Shown here one piece after another: positions 1-9,256 of a stretch of DNA of 36,852 nt (positions are counted from its first letter, which is position 1; each line of letters opens with the position of its first letter). A program made the translations under genes and the position numbers. Source of the DNA: Propionibacteriaceae bacterium (GTDB lineage Bacteria > Actinomycetota > Actinomycetes > Propionibacteriales > Propionibacteriaceae); contig PMLO01000058.1 of assembly GCA_003158895.1 (NCBI GenBank), positions 13,013 through 49,864 of the forward strand. The letters run 5' to 3'. The notes under the pieces were generated by a model, which saw only the letters and a list, made by a program, of their open reading frames with translations, ran no database searches and was not told the origin of the DNA.

Positions 1-19
1 GGGACCTCGGTGGGGGAGT

Positions 20-97
20 TGTGGACAGCCTTGAGAGGTGGGTTTTCCACAGGTCGGTGATTGCGTGACGCGATCGGGGGTCGCGCGCACATGGTCA
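20..97 (+). promoter_or_regulatory. Upstream element A of the tad locus (shared with 3883-3955)
   Basis: Contains TGTGGACAG (20-28, reverse complement CTGTCCACA), TTTTCCACA (43-51), TCCACAGGTC (46-55), GTGACG (65-70), GCACATGGTCA (87-97) in nearly the same spacing as upstream of the pilin gene. Confidence 0.5.
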
Positions 98-101
98 TGG
101 T

Positions 102-1157
102 GTGGAGCAGTCGATGAGTATCGAGACGCTGCTGTGCACGGCCGACGATGCGATCGCGGCGGCCGTGTCCGCGGCGGGGGCAGCGGTGCAGCGATCCGTG
201 GTGCGTATCAGTGATGCCGAAACGCTGATCGGCCGCTGGCGTGAGGCGCGCGTGGTGCTCGTCGGTGCCGATCTCGCGGTGCGCGCGGGGCGGATGGGCT
301 TGTCGCCGAGACAGGGGGTGTACGTGCTGGCCGACGCAGCGGCGCCCGCGTCGGCGTTGTCGGCGTCCGTGCCGCTGGGCGCAGGCACGATCGTGTTGCC
401 CGAGGGCGGGGCCTGGCTCGCGGATGTGCTGGCGGGACGTACGGGGGCGTCGCAGGGCACGTCACGGATCTCCGTGCTGGGCGGGTCCGGCGGTGTGGGT
501 GCGTCGACGCTGGCGGTCGGGCTGGCGTGCGCGGGTACGGCGTTGGGTGCGTCGGCGCTCGTCGATCTCGATGCCCTGGGCGGCGGCGTGGACCTCTTGC
601 TCGGTGCCGAGCGCGTGCCCGGCTGGCGTTGGGACAGGCTGCGGGCTGCCCGCGGGCAGATCGGGGAGCTGAGCAGTCAGGTGCCTGCCGCCGCGGGCGT
701 GACGTTGGTCTCGATGGGCCGCGAGGATGCAACCGCGGTCACCCGGGACGCGGTCACGGCCGTGCTGGCGTCGCTGGCGCGCTCCAGCGAGCTCGTGGTG
801 ATGGACGTCGGCCGATCCCTCGACGCGGGTGCCCGCGAGGCGCTCCGCGGGTCCGACCGGACAGTGCTGGTGTGCGCTCAGGATGTACGAGGGGTGGCGT
901 CGGCACGGATGACGCTCGCCGCCGCGGAGCCCCCTGGCGCAGGGGTTGTGGTCCGGATGCGGCGTGGTGGTGCGATTCGGCCGGCCGAGGTCGCGGGCGC
1001 GCTGGGGCTGCCGTTGCTCGGCACGATCCCGCACGACGCCGCCCTGGTCCCGGCCGCAGAGCGGGGAGTGCCGCCGGACAGAGCGGCTGGTCGCGCATGG
1101 TTGCGGGCGTGCGCCGCTCTCCTGGCGGAGCTCGGCGCCGGGAAGAGGCTGTCGTGA
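102..1157 (+). CDS. ssd: Septum-site-determining (Ssd)/CpaE-like P-loop protein of the actinobacterial tad locus
   Basis: 351-aa ORF; MinD/CpaE-like 'SVLGGSGGVGASTLAVGLA' deviant Walker A; directly upstream of tadA. Actual start may be the in-frame ATG at 114. Confidence 0.85.
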   Translation: MEQSMSIETLLCTADDAIAAAVSAAGAAVQRSVVRISDAETLIGRWREARVVLVGADLAVRAGRMGLSPRQGVYVLADAAAPASALSASVPLGAGTIVLPEGGAWLADVLAGRTGASQGTSRISVLGGSGGVGASTLAVGLACAGTALGASALVDLDALGGGVDLLLGAERVPGWRWDRLRAARGQIGELSSQVPAAAGVTLVSMGREDATAVTRDAVTAVLASLARSSELVVMDVGRSLDAGAREALRGSDRTVLVCAQDVRGVASARMTLAAAEPPGAGVVVRMRRGGAIRPAEVAGALGLPLLGTIPHDAALVPAAERGVPPDRAAGRAWLRACAALLAELGAGKRLS

Positions 1158-2299
1158 ACACGGCGGAATGGGATGCGGTGCGTACGAGGATCGCAACGCT
1201 CGGCCGCGAACCGGATGCGACGGACATCGCTGATGCGCTGCGGTGGTGCGGACACGTCGTGTCCGACTCCAGCGTGCTCGCGGTGTCGCAGACGCTCCAC
1301 CGCGACAGTGTCGGAGCGGGCCCGCTCGAGCCGCTGCTCGCGCTACCGGGCGTCACCGACGTCCTCGTCAACGGACCTGACGACGTGTACGTGGACACCG
1401 GCGACGGACTCCGTACGGTGGCTGTCCGCTTCGGCTCGGACGAGGATGTCCGGCGCCTGGCCGTACGACTCGCTGCCTCCGTCGGGCGGAGACTCGACGA
1501 CGCCAGCCCGTTCGTCGACGCGAGGATGGCCGACGGGACGCGCGTGCACGCCATCCTCGGAAGCCTCGCCGATGCCGGTACGTGCCTGTCGCTGCGGATT
1601 CCGGCACGGTCCCGGCTGACGCTCGACGACTGGGTGGCATCAGGGACGTGCCACCCGGAGGTCGCCGACATGTTGAGGCGCATGGTCACCGCACGGGTCG
1701 CGTTCCTCGTGTCGGGTGGTACCGGCAGCGGCAAGACCACACTGCTCGGATCGCTCCTTTCCCTTGTGCCGCCTGAGGAACGCATCCTGATCGTCGAGGA
1801 CTCGCGGGAGCTCGATCCGGGTCACCCCCATTGCGTACGGCTCGAGGGTCGCGTGGCCAACGCCGAAGGCGCCGGGGCGGTGACGATGACGCAGCTGGTG
1901 AGGCAGGCGTTGCGGATGCGTCCCGACCGGATCGTCGTCGGCGAGGTGCGCGGGGCCGAGCTGGTCGACCTGCTGATCGCGCTGAACACCGGCCACGAGG
2001 GCGGGTGCGGGACCGTCCATGCAAACGCCGCCGAGACCGTCCCCGCACGGCTCGAAGCGCTGGCGGCGCTCGGGGGCCTGGGCCGGGAAGCGGCCCACAG
2101 TCAGATAGCAGCGGCTGTACGGGCGGTGGTGCACGTGGCCCGGGATGGTGGCCGGCGTCGGGTCGGCGGCATCGCAATCCTGGCTCGCGGCGCGGACGGC
2201 TTCGTCGAGACTCGGCGCGCACTCGAGGTGACGGCCGACGGTCGACTGCTGCGGCATGGCGGCATCGACGAGTTCGAGGCGATCCTGGGAGCGACATGA
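1154..2299 (+). CDS. tadA: TadA-family type II/IV secretion ATPase
   Basis: Walker A 'VSGGTGSGKTTLLGSLL', Asp/His boxes 'ILIVEDSREL', 'MRPDRIVVGEVRGAE', 'LIALNTGHEGGCGTVHAN'. Start taken at GTG 1154, overlapping the ssd stop; the 527 start in the ORF track is an upstream extension. Confidence 0.93.
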   Translation: MNTAEWDAVRTRIATLGREPDATDIADALRWCGHVVSDSSVLAVSQTLHRDSVGAGPLEPLLALPGVTDVLVNGPDDVYVDTGDGLRTVAVRFGSDEDVRRLAVRLAASVGRRLDDASPFVDARMADGTRVHAILGSLADAGTCLSLRIPARSRLTLDDWVASGTCHPEVADMLRRMVTARVAFLVSGGTGSGKTTLLGSLLSLVPPEERILIVEDSRELDPGHPHCVRLEGRVANAEGAGAVTMTQLVRQALRMRPDRIVVGEVRGAELVDLLIALNTGHEGGCGTVHANAAETVPARLEALAALGGLGREAAHSQIAAAVRAVVHVARDGGRRRVGGIAILARGADGFVETRRALEVTADGRLLRHGGIDEFEAILGAT

Positions 2300-3138
2300 C
2301 GATGGTGGCGGCAGTCGCGACGGGATTGCTGGTCTGGCTTCTGGTGACACACCCCGGGGCACGGCGCCTGATGCTGCGCTTGCATCAGCGTGGCTCTCCG
2401 ACGCGGCACGTCGTGGGCGGGGCGACGCTCGCAGCCCTCGCCGTGGGTGCCACCGGGCTGGTGGCACTGCTGGGCTGGGGCGCGGGGGCGGGAGCGGTGG
2501 CTACCTCCATCGGCTGCGTACTGCTCACCGGGGCGTGGACTGTACGGACATCGCTTCACGGTCGACGGGTGAGTCGGCGCTCGGCGGATGTCGCCCGCGC
2601 GTGCGACCTCATCGGTTCGCTGGTAGCCATCGGCCACATTCCTTCGGCCGCGCTCACGCTGGCGGCCGAGGACTGCCCGGTGCTGGAACCCGTAGCTGCT
2701 GCTCACCGAGTCGGGGCCGAGGTGCCGGCCGCGCTGCGAGCTGCCGGGGCCATGGCCGGCGGCAAAGGCCTGGTGCGGCTGGCCCAGGCATGGGAGGTGG
2801 GCGGGCGGACCGGCGCGCCGCTGGGGCAGGCGCTCGGAGCGGTCGCGGAGGCGGTACGGCGTGATCGGGAGATCGAACAGGTAGTGGCGACAGAGCTGGC
2901 AGGTCCGCGTGCGAGCGGTCAGGTGCTGGGCGTCCTGCCGATCCTGGGGTTGGCTGCAGGCTTCGCCATGGGCGGCGAGCCGGTCCAGTTCTTCCTGACC
3001 GGCTTCCTGGGGCCGTTGTGCTTGGTCCTCGGCACAGGTCTTGCCTGTGCGGGAGTCGTTTGGACCGACACGCTCGTGATGCGCGCGACGCCGGGCGCGT
3101 ACACGACTCAGGCACAGCTGCGTGGGGGTCCGGGATGA
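2296..3138 (+). CDS. tadB: TadB-like type II secretion system F-domain membrane protein
   Basis: ATGA overlap with tadA; TM segments and T2SSF-like 'DLIGSLVAIGHIPSAALTLAAED...GGRTGAPLGQALGAVAEAVRRDREIEQVVATELAGPRAS'. Confidence 0.85.
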   Translation: MTMVAAVATGLLVWLLVTHPGARRLMLRLHQRGSPTRHVVGGATLAALAVGATGLVALLGWGAGAGAVATSIGCVLLTGAWTVRTSLHGRRVSRRSADVARACDLIGSLVAIGHIPSAALTLAAEDCPVLEPVAAAHRVGAEVPAALRAAGAMAGGKGLVRLAQAWEVGGRTGAPLGQALGAVAEAVRRDREIEQVVATELAGPRASGQVLGVLPILGLAAGFAMGGEPVQFFLTGFLGPLCLVLGTGLACAGVVWTDTLVMRATPGAYTTQAQLRGGPG

Positions 3139-3881
3139 CGACTGTATTGGTGCTGGCTGCTGCGCTGGGCGCTGTCTTCGCCGTCCTGCTCGCGTGGCGG
3201 CCCGTCGCTCTTCGCCGCTTGACGAGCCCGCCGATCGTGACGTGGCCGGGTTGGCTGACGGCCAAGCCGTCCGCACTTCCCGTACGGACACGGGGAATCG
3301 CATCCGCCGGCGCCGCCCTGGCCGTGCTGCTGGTTCTCAGTGGACCGCTGCCGGTCACAGTCGGGCTAGGGGCGGCACTGGGCTCCGTCGTGTTCTTGGT
3401 CCTGGGCAGGGTCGAGACCTGCGGGGCCGCGGCGACACGTGCGGAGCTCGTGGCGGAGCTGCCGGCGGCCCTTGACGTCCTAGCGGCCTGCGTGGCTTCC
3501 GGCATGCCGTTGCGGAGCGCCACGAGCGCTGTCGCATCAGCTTGCGGAGGGCCGCTGGGGGCACGACTCGCCGCGGTCGTGTCACGAACCTCCGCAGGTT
3601 TCGGTGATGGCGATGCCTGGGCCGCCCTGAGGGACGATGGCGTCCTCGGATCCGTGGCCCGAGACCTGGCACGGGCGGCTGATGCCGGCACGGCGATCGG
3701 TGCTCTGCTGGCACGTCATGCCGAGGCAGCGCGCTCAGCGGCGCATGCTGCGGCCCTGGCCCGCGCGAAGGCGGTGGGGGTACGGACGATCATTCCCGTC
3801 TCCGTCTGCTATCTCCCTGCGTTCTTTCTGCTCGGCGTCGTACCCGTGATCGCCGGCGTCCTCGCGTCGCTGCTGCGGTGA
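3135..3881 (+). CDS. tadC: TadC-like type II secretion system F-domain membrane protein
   Basis: ATGA overlap with tadB; 'ELVAELPAALDVLAACVASGMPLRSA...' and C-terminal TM helix typical of T2SSF. Confidence 0.85.
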   Translation: MTTVLVLAAALGAVFAVLLAWRPVALRRLTSPPIVTWPGWLTAKPSALPVRTRGIASAGAALAVLLVLSGPLPVTVGLGAALGSVVFLVLGRVETCGAAATRAELVAELPAALDVLAACVASGMPLRSATSAVASACGGPLGARLAAVVSRTSAGFGDGDAWAALRDDGVLGSVARDLARAADAGTAIGALLARHAEAARSAAHAAALARAKAVGVRTIIPVSVCYLPAFFLLGVVPVIAGVLASLLR

Positions 3882-3882
3882 C

Positions 3883-3955
3883 TTCTCCACAGCCTTCATG
3901 GCTGTCCACAGGTCTCGGATCGGGTGACGGATCCGCGCCTGCGTGCACATGGTCA
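3883..3955 (+). promoter_or_regulatory. Upstream element B, before the pilin/tadE genes
   Basis: TTCTCCACA (3883-3891), CTGTCCACA (3902-3910), TCCACAGGTC (3905-3914), GTGACG (3924-3929), GCACATGGTCA (3945-3955); small ACAGCC/GGCTGT hairpin at 3889-3905. Confidence 0.5.
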
Positions 3956-3998
3956 CGGGTGAGGCGCGATCCGGCGCCGCAGAAGAAAGGAACACCTC

Positions 3999-4229
3999 AT
4001 GTCCGATCTCGTTGCCACTTCCCCGCTGCCTTCGCGCAGGACGCGTCGGCAGCTGCTGGAGCGGGGAGCCGTCTCGGCGGAGTACGCGCTCCTCACCGTC
4101 GGGACGATCACGTTCGGGGGCGTCCTGCTCAAGATCATCACCGACGAGACGATGCGCAACCAGCTCCTCCAGATCATCCTCGCGATCATCAAGTTCCTCC
4201 TCAGCAACTTCGGCGTCTTCGCGGGCTGA
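3999..4229 (+). CDS. Flp-pilin-like small membrane protein (DUF4244 type)
   Basis: 76 aa; prepilin-like 'RG|AVSAEYALLTVGTITFGGVLLKI' followed by hydrophobic helix; tad-locus context. Confidence 0.85.
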   Translation: MSDLVATSPLPSRRTRRQLLERGAVSAEYALLTVGTITFGGVLLKIITDETMRNQLLQIILAIIKFLLSNFGVFAG

Positions 4230-4292
4230 CGCGCAGGCGGAGGGTCGGCGGTCCGAGGGACGCCGACCCCCGCCCCGAGGAAGGGATGTGCG

Positions 4293-4649
4293 ATGAAGGC
4301 GACGAGACGCTCAGATCGGGGTGCCGTGACCGCCGAGGCGGCATTCGCGTCGGTGGGACTCGTGGCGCTGCTGGCGGTGCTGGTCTCCAGCATCGGCGTG
4401 GTGCTGGTACAGGTCCAGTGCGTCGACGCAGCTGGGGCCATCGCCCGCCAGGCCGCCCGGGGAGATGCGACCGGTGTTGCCGAGGCCGAGAGCCATCTGC
4501 CCAAAGGAGGCCACCTCGTGATCCGTACGACCGCGACCACGGTCACGGTCAGAGTCGAAGCCCAAGCGTCAGTCGTTCCGGGGAGCCCGGTGACGATCGA
4601 CCTGGCGGCGGAGTCGACCGCGGTGCTTGAGCCCGGAGGTCCCTCGTGA
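4293..4649 (+). CDS. tadE: TadE-family pseudopilin-like protein
   Basis: 'RGAVTAEAAFASVGLVALLAVLVSSIGVVLVQVQCVDAAGAIARQAARGD' typical of TadE; tad context. Confidence 0.85.
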   Translation: MKATRRSDRGAVTAEAAFASVGLVALLAVLVSSIGVVLVQVQCVDAAGAIARQAARGDATGVAEAESHLPKGGHLVIRTTATTVTVRVEAQASVVPGSPVTIDLAAESTAVLEPGGPS

Positions 4650-5014
4650 GCATCAGGGCCGACACGGACCGTGGATCGGCCACGGTGTTCGCGGCCGCTA
4701 TCTCCCTGGTGCTGGTCATGGCTGCTACTGCGGCCGTTCTCGTCGTGGCCGTCGTCCTCGCCGGCCATCGAGCGAGAAGTGCAGCGGACTTGGCAGCCCT
4801 GGCCGGTGCCACGGCTGAACTCGGCGGGGGCGATGCCTGTCAGGCGGCTCGTGCCAATGCCCGTACGAACGATGCGGAGGTCACAACCTGCCAGGTGAAC
4901 GGGGAGATGTCGTCGTTCGTCGTTGCCGTGAGCGTCACCGTACCCACAGGGCTGCGCTCGCCACTGCCGGTGGCGGTGGGCGTCCAGGCGCACGCCGGCA
5001 ACGTGGCGGGGTGA
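4646..5014 (+). CDS. TadE/TadG-like protein (Rv3654c-like, 'helicase/secretion neighborhood')
   Basis: 'DRGSATVFAAAISLVLVMAATAAVLVVAVVLAGHRARSAADLAALAGA...' ; overlaps tadE stop (GTGA). Confidence 0.83.
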   Translation: MSIRADTDRGSATVFAAAISLVLVMAATAAVLVVAVVLAGHRARSAADLAALAGATAELGGGDACQAARANARTNDAEVTTCQVNGEMSSFVVAVSVTVPTGLRSPLPVAVGVQAHAGNVAG

Positions 5015-5042
5015 GCATGTCAACAGTCATCAAGGGGTCGGC

Positions 5043-5249
5043 ATGAGCGGGCGAGTCACAACGGTCCGCGTCCTCAACGGGAGGGGCGCAGTCACGGCAG
5101 AGAAGGCGATCCTCCCGGTGCTCGTGATCGTCTTCGTATGGGCAGGGGTCCACTTCCTGGGCGATCCGATGCGGGACCAGTTGTTCCGCATCGTGTTCAC
5201 GATCTGTGAGCGCGTCTATGAGGCCATTGCGGCCGTCTTCTCCCGATGA
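5043..5249 (+). CDS. Second, divergent DUF4244/Flp-like pilin
   Basis: 68 aa; 'GRGAVTAEKAILPVLVIVFVWAGVHFLGDPMRDQLFRIVFTICERVYEAIAAVF' aligns by eye with the pilin at 3999 (RGAVxAE..., MRxQL..I). Confidence 0.6.
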   Translation: MSGRVTTVRVLNGRGAVTAEKAILPVLVIVFVWAGVHFLGDPMRDQLFRIVFTICERVYEAIAAVFSR

Positions 5250-5281
5250 GGAGGCTGCTCCTGGACAGGTGGCGCTGGCCG

Positions 5282-7753
5282 CTACGGTGCCGGCCGTCCC
5301 TCCAACTGGCGGATGTCGATGCCGTCCACGTCCTGAGGTTGGGCCCAGGAACGGAGGAGGGCGAGCGCGGATGCCTTGTCGACGTCGTCGTTAGCGACGG
5401 GGCAGCCGGGAGTGATGCAGCACCGGGGACAACCGGCCTCGCAGGAGCAGTGGTGCACCCGATCCAGCGCGATCGCCAGCCACGAGTCCGCGCGGTCGTA
5501 CCCGGCCGCAGCGAAGCCGGCACCACCGGGCGCCGTGTCGTAGACGAAGACGGTCACCGCATCGGTGTCGGGGTGCCGTGCCGAGAAGCCCCCGGCGACA
5601 TCGCTTTTGTCGGAGCCGGCGACGGAGGCGAGCAGCGAGACGAGGACATGCTCGGCGCCGTGTGCGCCGGCGCGGATGCGAGCTGTACGACGAGGGGGTG
5701 GAGGCAGCGTGAACCAGACGGCCTGAGTGCGAAGCGTTCGTGCGGGGAGATCGAGCGCAACCCGTTCGATGATCCGTCCCGTCTCGAGGTCTCGCCGGAG
5801 AAAGGCCACCACGCGGGTGCGCACGTCGACGACACCGCGATGTACCTCACCGAGGCCGACGGGATGCGACCGCTGGTCCGTACAGATCGTGACGTCCGAC
5901 TCGGTCACAGGGATCGTGTCGTACTCGCCGGATGCGGCGCTGGCGTACGCCTCGGATGCCTCGCCGTCGAGTTCGGTGACGAGCCAGTACTCGCCCTGGT
6001 GGAGGTAGATCGCACCGGGGTGCACGACTCGGTCGGCCGTCACCGGGTCGACGGTTCCCAGGATCCGGCCGGTGGATTCCTCGATGATCTCGATCGGGCG
6101 CCCGCCCGCCGAGCGGATGCTGATGGTGTCGACGGCGCGGGCCAGGTGCGGCCAGTACCACCCGGTGGGGCGGTGCCGAAGGGTCCCATGGGTGGTGAGC
6201 CGATCGAGGAGGAGGGGGAGCATGGGGCCGAACCATCGGTCGTCGGCCTCGGCCAACGGAAGTTCTTGCGCCGCGGCGCCGAGGTGCGGGCCGAGGATCG
6301 CGGGGTTCTCCGGGTGGAGCACGGTCGCCTCGACCATGGTCGAGAACAGCTGGTCGGGGTGGTCGAACAGGTACGCGTCGAGCGGGTCGTTGCGCGCCAC
6401 GAGCACCACTGTCGCATCGGCACCACGTCGTCCCGCGCGCCCCGCCTGCTGCCACAGCGAGGCGATGCTGCCGGGATATCCGCCGATCACGACCGCGTCG
6501 ACACCGGCGATGTCGACACCCAGCTCGAGGGCGTTCGTGGTCGCCACGCCGCGCAGCGCGCCGGACCGGAGCGCGGTCTCGAGAGCGCGCCGCTCGCGGG
6601 CCAGGTAGCCGCCTCGGTAGGCGCTGATGGTGTGGGACGGGGCCATCGCTGTCGCTTGGCGTGCGACCTGTTCGGCCGCCCGTCGCGACGTGACGAAGGC
6701 CAGCGTCTGCTGGCCTTCAGCCACGAACCGGCCGAGCAGCTGGGCGACATCGGCGTCCGTGGAGTCGTACGGCTGCCAGAGCACGACGTCGCGCGCCGCG
6801 CGCGGGGAGGCGTCCTCGTCGATCGCGACGATCGCGGTGACCGGCTCACCGATGAGGCGCCCCATCGCCTCGGCCGCATCGATCGAGGTCGCGGACGAGC
6901 AGAGGAACGTCGGCGAGGCACCGTACCGGGCGCACAGCCGGCGCAGTCGCCGGAGCACGAGCGCCACGTGGGCACCGAAGACCCCTCGGTAGCGGTGCGC
7001 CTCGTCGACGACGACGTACCGCAACCCACTGAGGAACGAGGCCCACGCCGCATGGTTCGGCAGCACGGACGCGTGCAGCATGTCGGGGTTGGTGAGGACC
7101 ACCGTGGCGTAGTCGCGCGCGAACCGCCGCTCGTCGGTGTCGGAGTCGCCGTCGAGCGGGGTGATGCCCCAGCCGTGCGGTCCCAACGGCCAGGCGTTGC
7201 GCAGCTGGTCGTGGGCGAGCGCCTTGGTGGGGGCGAGGTACAGAGCCGTGGTTCGCCGGGACCGGGACGCCTGAAGAAGGTCTGCCAAGTCCGGCCGTTG
7301 GTAGTCGGGATCGTCGGGAAGCAATTCGTCGCCGACCCCCGGGAGCCGGGGATGCTCATCGGGCGCATCCGCCGGGATCTTGGGTGCAGGTCGCAGCCCG
7401 GGTTGGGCCGTGACCTCGAGGATGGGAAGGAGGTACGCGAGTGACTTGCCCGAGGCTGTACCCGTCGAGAGGGCCACGTGGTGACCCGCTCTCAGCGCTT
7501 CGGCGGCATCCACCTGATGACGCCAAGGGAGGGCCATGCCCTGCGACTGGGCGCGGCGAACCGTGTCGGCCGGAACCCATGCGGGCCAGTCGACCTGTTC
7601 ACCGTCGGCACCCGGGAAGTGCTTCGCGTGTACGACGCGAGGGTCGCCAGACAACCAAGTCGGGAGCACAGCGACACTGTAGGTCCGTCCTGCGACAGTT
7701 CCGCTGGCGTGGATCATGAGCGAAACGCGCGCGACGGGTCGAGCGTCGGCCAT
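5282..7753 (-). CDS. DEAD/DEAH-box helicase, MrfA/YprA-like with C-terminal DUF1998-type Cys cluster
   Basis: Walker A 'STGTASGKSLAYLLP', 'VVVDEAHRYRG', 'QQAGRAGRRG', C-terminal 'CSCEAGCPRCC'. Start taken at ATG 7753 (MADARPVARVSLMIHAS); the ORF track start at 8302 would overlap the divergent gene. Confidence 0.9.
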   Translation of the reverse strand: MADARPVARVSLMIHASGTVAGRTYSVAVLPTWLSGDPRVVHAKHFPGADGEQVDWPAWVPADTVRRAQSQGMALPWRHQVDAAEALRAGHHVALSTGTASGKSLAYLLPILEVTAQPGLRPAPKIPADAPDEHPRLPGVGDELLPDDPDYQRPDLADLLQASRSRRTTALYLAPTKALAHDQLRNAWPLGPHGWGITPLDGDSDTDERRFARDYATVVLTNPDMLHASVLPNHAAWASFLSGLRYVVVDEAHRYRGVFGAHVALVLRRLRRLCARYGASPTFLCSSATSIDAAEAMGRLIGEPVTAIVAIDEDASPRAARDVVLWQPYDSTDADVAQLLGRFVAEGQQTLAFVTSRRAAEQVARQATAMAPSHTISAYRGGYLARERRALETALRSGALRGVATTNALELGVDIAGVDAVVIGGYPGSIASLWQQAGRAGRRGADATVVLVARNDPLDAYLFDHPDQLFSTMVEATVLHPENPAILGPHLGAAAQELPLAEADDRWFGPMLPLLLDRLTTHGTLRHRPTGWYWPHLARAVDTISIRSAGGRPIEIIEESTGRILGTVDPVTADRVVHPGAIYLHQGEYWLVTELDGEASEAYASAASGEYDTIPVTESDVTICTDQRSHPVGLGEVHRGVVDVRTRVVAFLRRDLETGRIIERVALDLPARTLRTQAVWFTLPPPPRRTARIRAGAHGAEHVLVSLLASVAGSDKSDVAGGFSARHPDTDAVTVFVYDTAPGGAGFAAAGYDRADSWLAIALDRVHHCSCEAGCPRCCITPGCPVANDDVDKASALALLRSWAQPQDVDGIDIRQLEGRPAP

Positions 7754-7768
7754 GCGAGAGTGTGACCC

Positions 7769-9256
7769 GTGCCAGCAGACGACTTCAGCCTGTCCGATGA
7801 CGACCTCGTACGGCTCCGGGCCGCGCTCCGGGGCTACACGGTCGACGCCGTGGTCGAGGCCATCGGTGACGAGGGCCAGGCCGCTCTCGGTCGCAACCAC
7901 GCCGTCGCAGCGCAACGAGCGCTCGGGCGGCGGGACGACCCGATCGCAGCGCTGACAAGGCTGTTCATACTGCAGGATGCGGTTCCCGACGGCGTCGCGA
8001 GGCAGGCTCTCCCGCTCGAGGCGTTGTTGGCCGCGGGTGTGCTCGAACATGACGGCGATCAGTGGCGGGCGGTCGTGGACATCCGTCCGTACGGGTCCCC
8101 CGACGACGGCGCGGACGGCTGGCTCGTCAGCGATCACGCGGCGACGCTGGACACCGCGCGGGGCGCGCCTCGGGAAGACCACGTCCTCGGGGTCTCTCCG
8201 GCGTCGACCACGCTCGCGCAGCTGACGATCCGCCACCCCATCGGGCGCGCGCTCGACCTCGGCACCGGCTGCGGGGTGCAGTCGCTCCATCTCGCGCGGC
8301 ACGCGCAGTCGATCGTTGCGACCGACCTGAATCCGCGTGCGCTGCGACTCGCTGATCTGGGCCTTCGCCTCAGCGGAGTGAGCGCCGAGCTGAGACTGGG
8401 ATCTCTGTACGAACCGGCCGGCAACGACCCGTACGACCTCATCGTCACCAACCCGCCCTTCGTCATGTCGCCACCGTCATCCGCCCGGCTCACGTACCGC
8501 GAGGGCGACTTCACGGCCGACGGGCTCATGCGAGCGGTCGTCACCGGCGCGGTCGACCACCTGGCGCCTGGTGGCGTCCTTCACGTGCTCGGCAACTGGG
8601 CGCACGTCGCGGGCGGGCCGTGGGATGAACGACTCGGGAACTGGATCACCGACACGGGCTGCGACGCGCTCGTGATCCAGCGAGAGGTCCTCGACCCGTA
8701 CGAGTACGTCGAGATCTGGCTCGCCGATGCCGGGCTCGCGGGGACCCCGGGCTACAAGCAGGCGTACGAGACGTGGCTCGACTACTTCGACCACCTCGGC
8801 ATCACCGGCATCGGCATGGGCTGGATCACGCTCGTCAACGCGGCTCGCGAGGTGCCGGACGTACGGATCGAGGACTGGCCGCACGCGGTCGAGCAGCCGG
8901 TGGGGCCGGCACTCGCCGCGCACTTCGACGCCATCGACCCTGCTCATTGGCGTGATGACAAGGTCCTCGACTACGCCTGGCGGCTCGCCGATGATGTCGT
9001 GCAGGAGACACTCGGCGCCCCCGGCGCTGAGGACCCGACCCACATCGTCCTGCGTCAGCAGCGCGGACTCCGCCGCGCGATCGAGGTCGACACGGCGCTC
9101 GGCGGCGCACTCGGCGCATGCGACGGCGACCTCACCCTCCGCGAGATCCTCGGTGCGATCGCCCAGCTGCTCGATGTGCCGGCGAACGACCTCGTCGCCG
9201 ACGTGCTCCCGCGCTTCCGCCCCCTCGTCGCAGACGCCTGGTTCGCGACCACCTGA
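7769..9256 (+). CDS. SAM-dependent methyltransferase (HemK/RsmC-like small-domain methyltransferase)
   Basis: 'ALDLGTGCGVQSLHLARHA' motif I and 'DLIVTNPPFVMSP' NPPF motif in a 495-aa protein. Confidence 0.88.
   Translation: MPADDFSLSDDDLVRLRAALRGYTVDAVVEAIGDEGQAALGRNHAVAAQRALGRRDDPIAALTRLFILQDAVPDGVARQALPLEALLAAGVLEHDGDQWRAVVDIRPYGSPDDGADGWLVSDHAATLDTARGAPREDHVLGVSPASTTLAQLTIRHPIGRALDLGTGCGVQSLHLARHAQSIVATDLNPRALRLADLGLRLSGVSAELRLGSLYEPAGNDPYDLIVTNPPFVMSPPSSARLTYREGDFTADGLMRAVVTGAVDHLAPGGVLHVLGNWAHVAGGPWDERLGNWITDTGCDALVIQREVLDPYEYVEIWLADAGLAGTPGYKQAYETWLDYFDHLGITGIGMGWITLVNAAREVPDVRIEDWPHAVEQPVGPALAAHFDAIDPAHWRDDKVLDYAWRLADDVVQETLGAPGAEDPTHIVLRQQRGLRRAIEVDTALGGALGACDGDLTLREILGAIAQLLDVPANDLVADVLPRFRPLVADAWFATT

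Noticed and set aside
5246-7444. 732-aa plus-strand ORF opposite the helicase
   Set aside because: Antisense shadow; Arg/Gly/Val-rich with no recognisable motifs, whereas the minus frame has helicase motifs.
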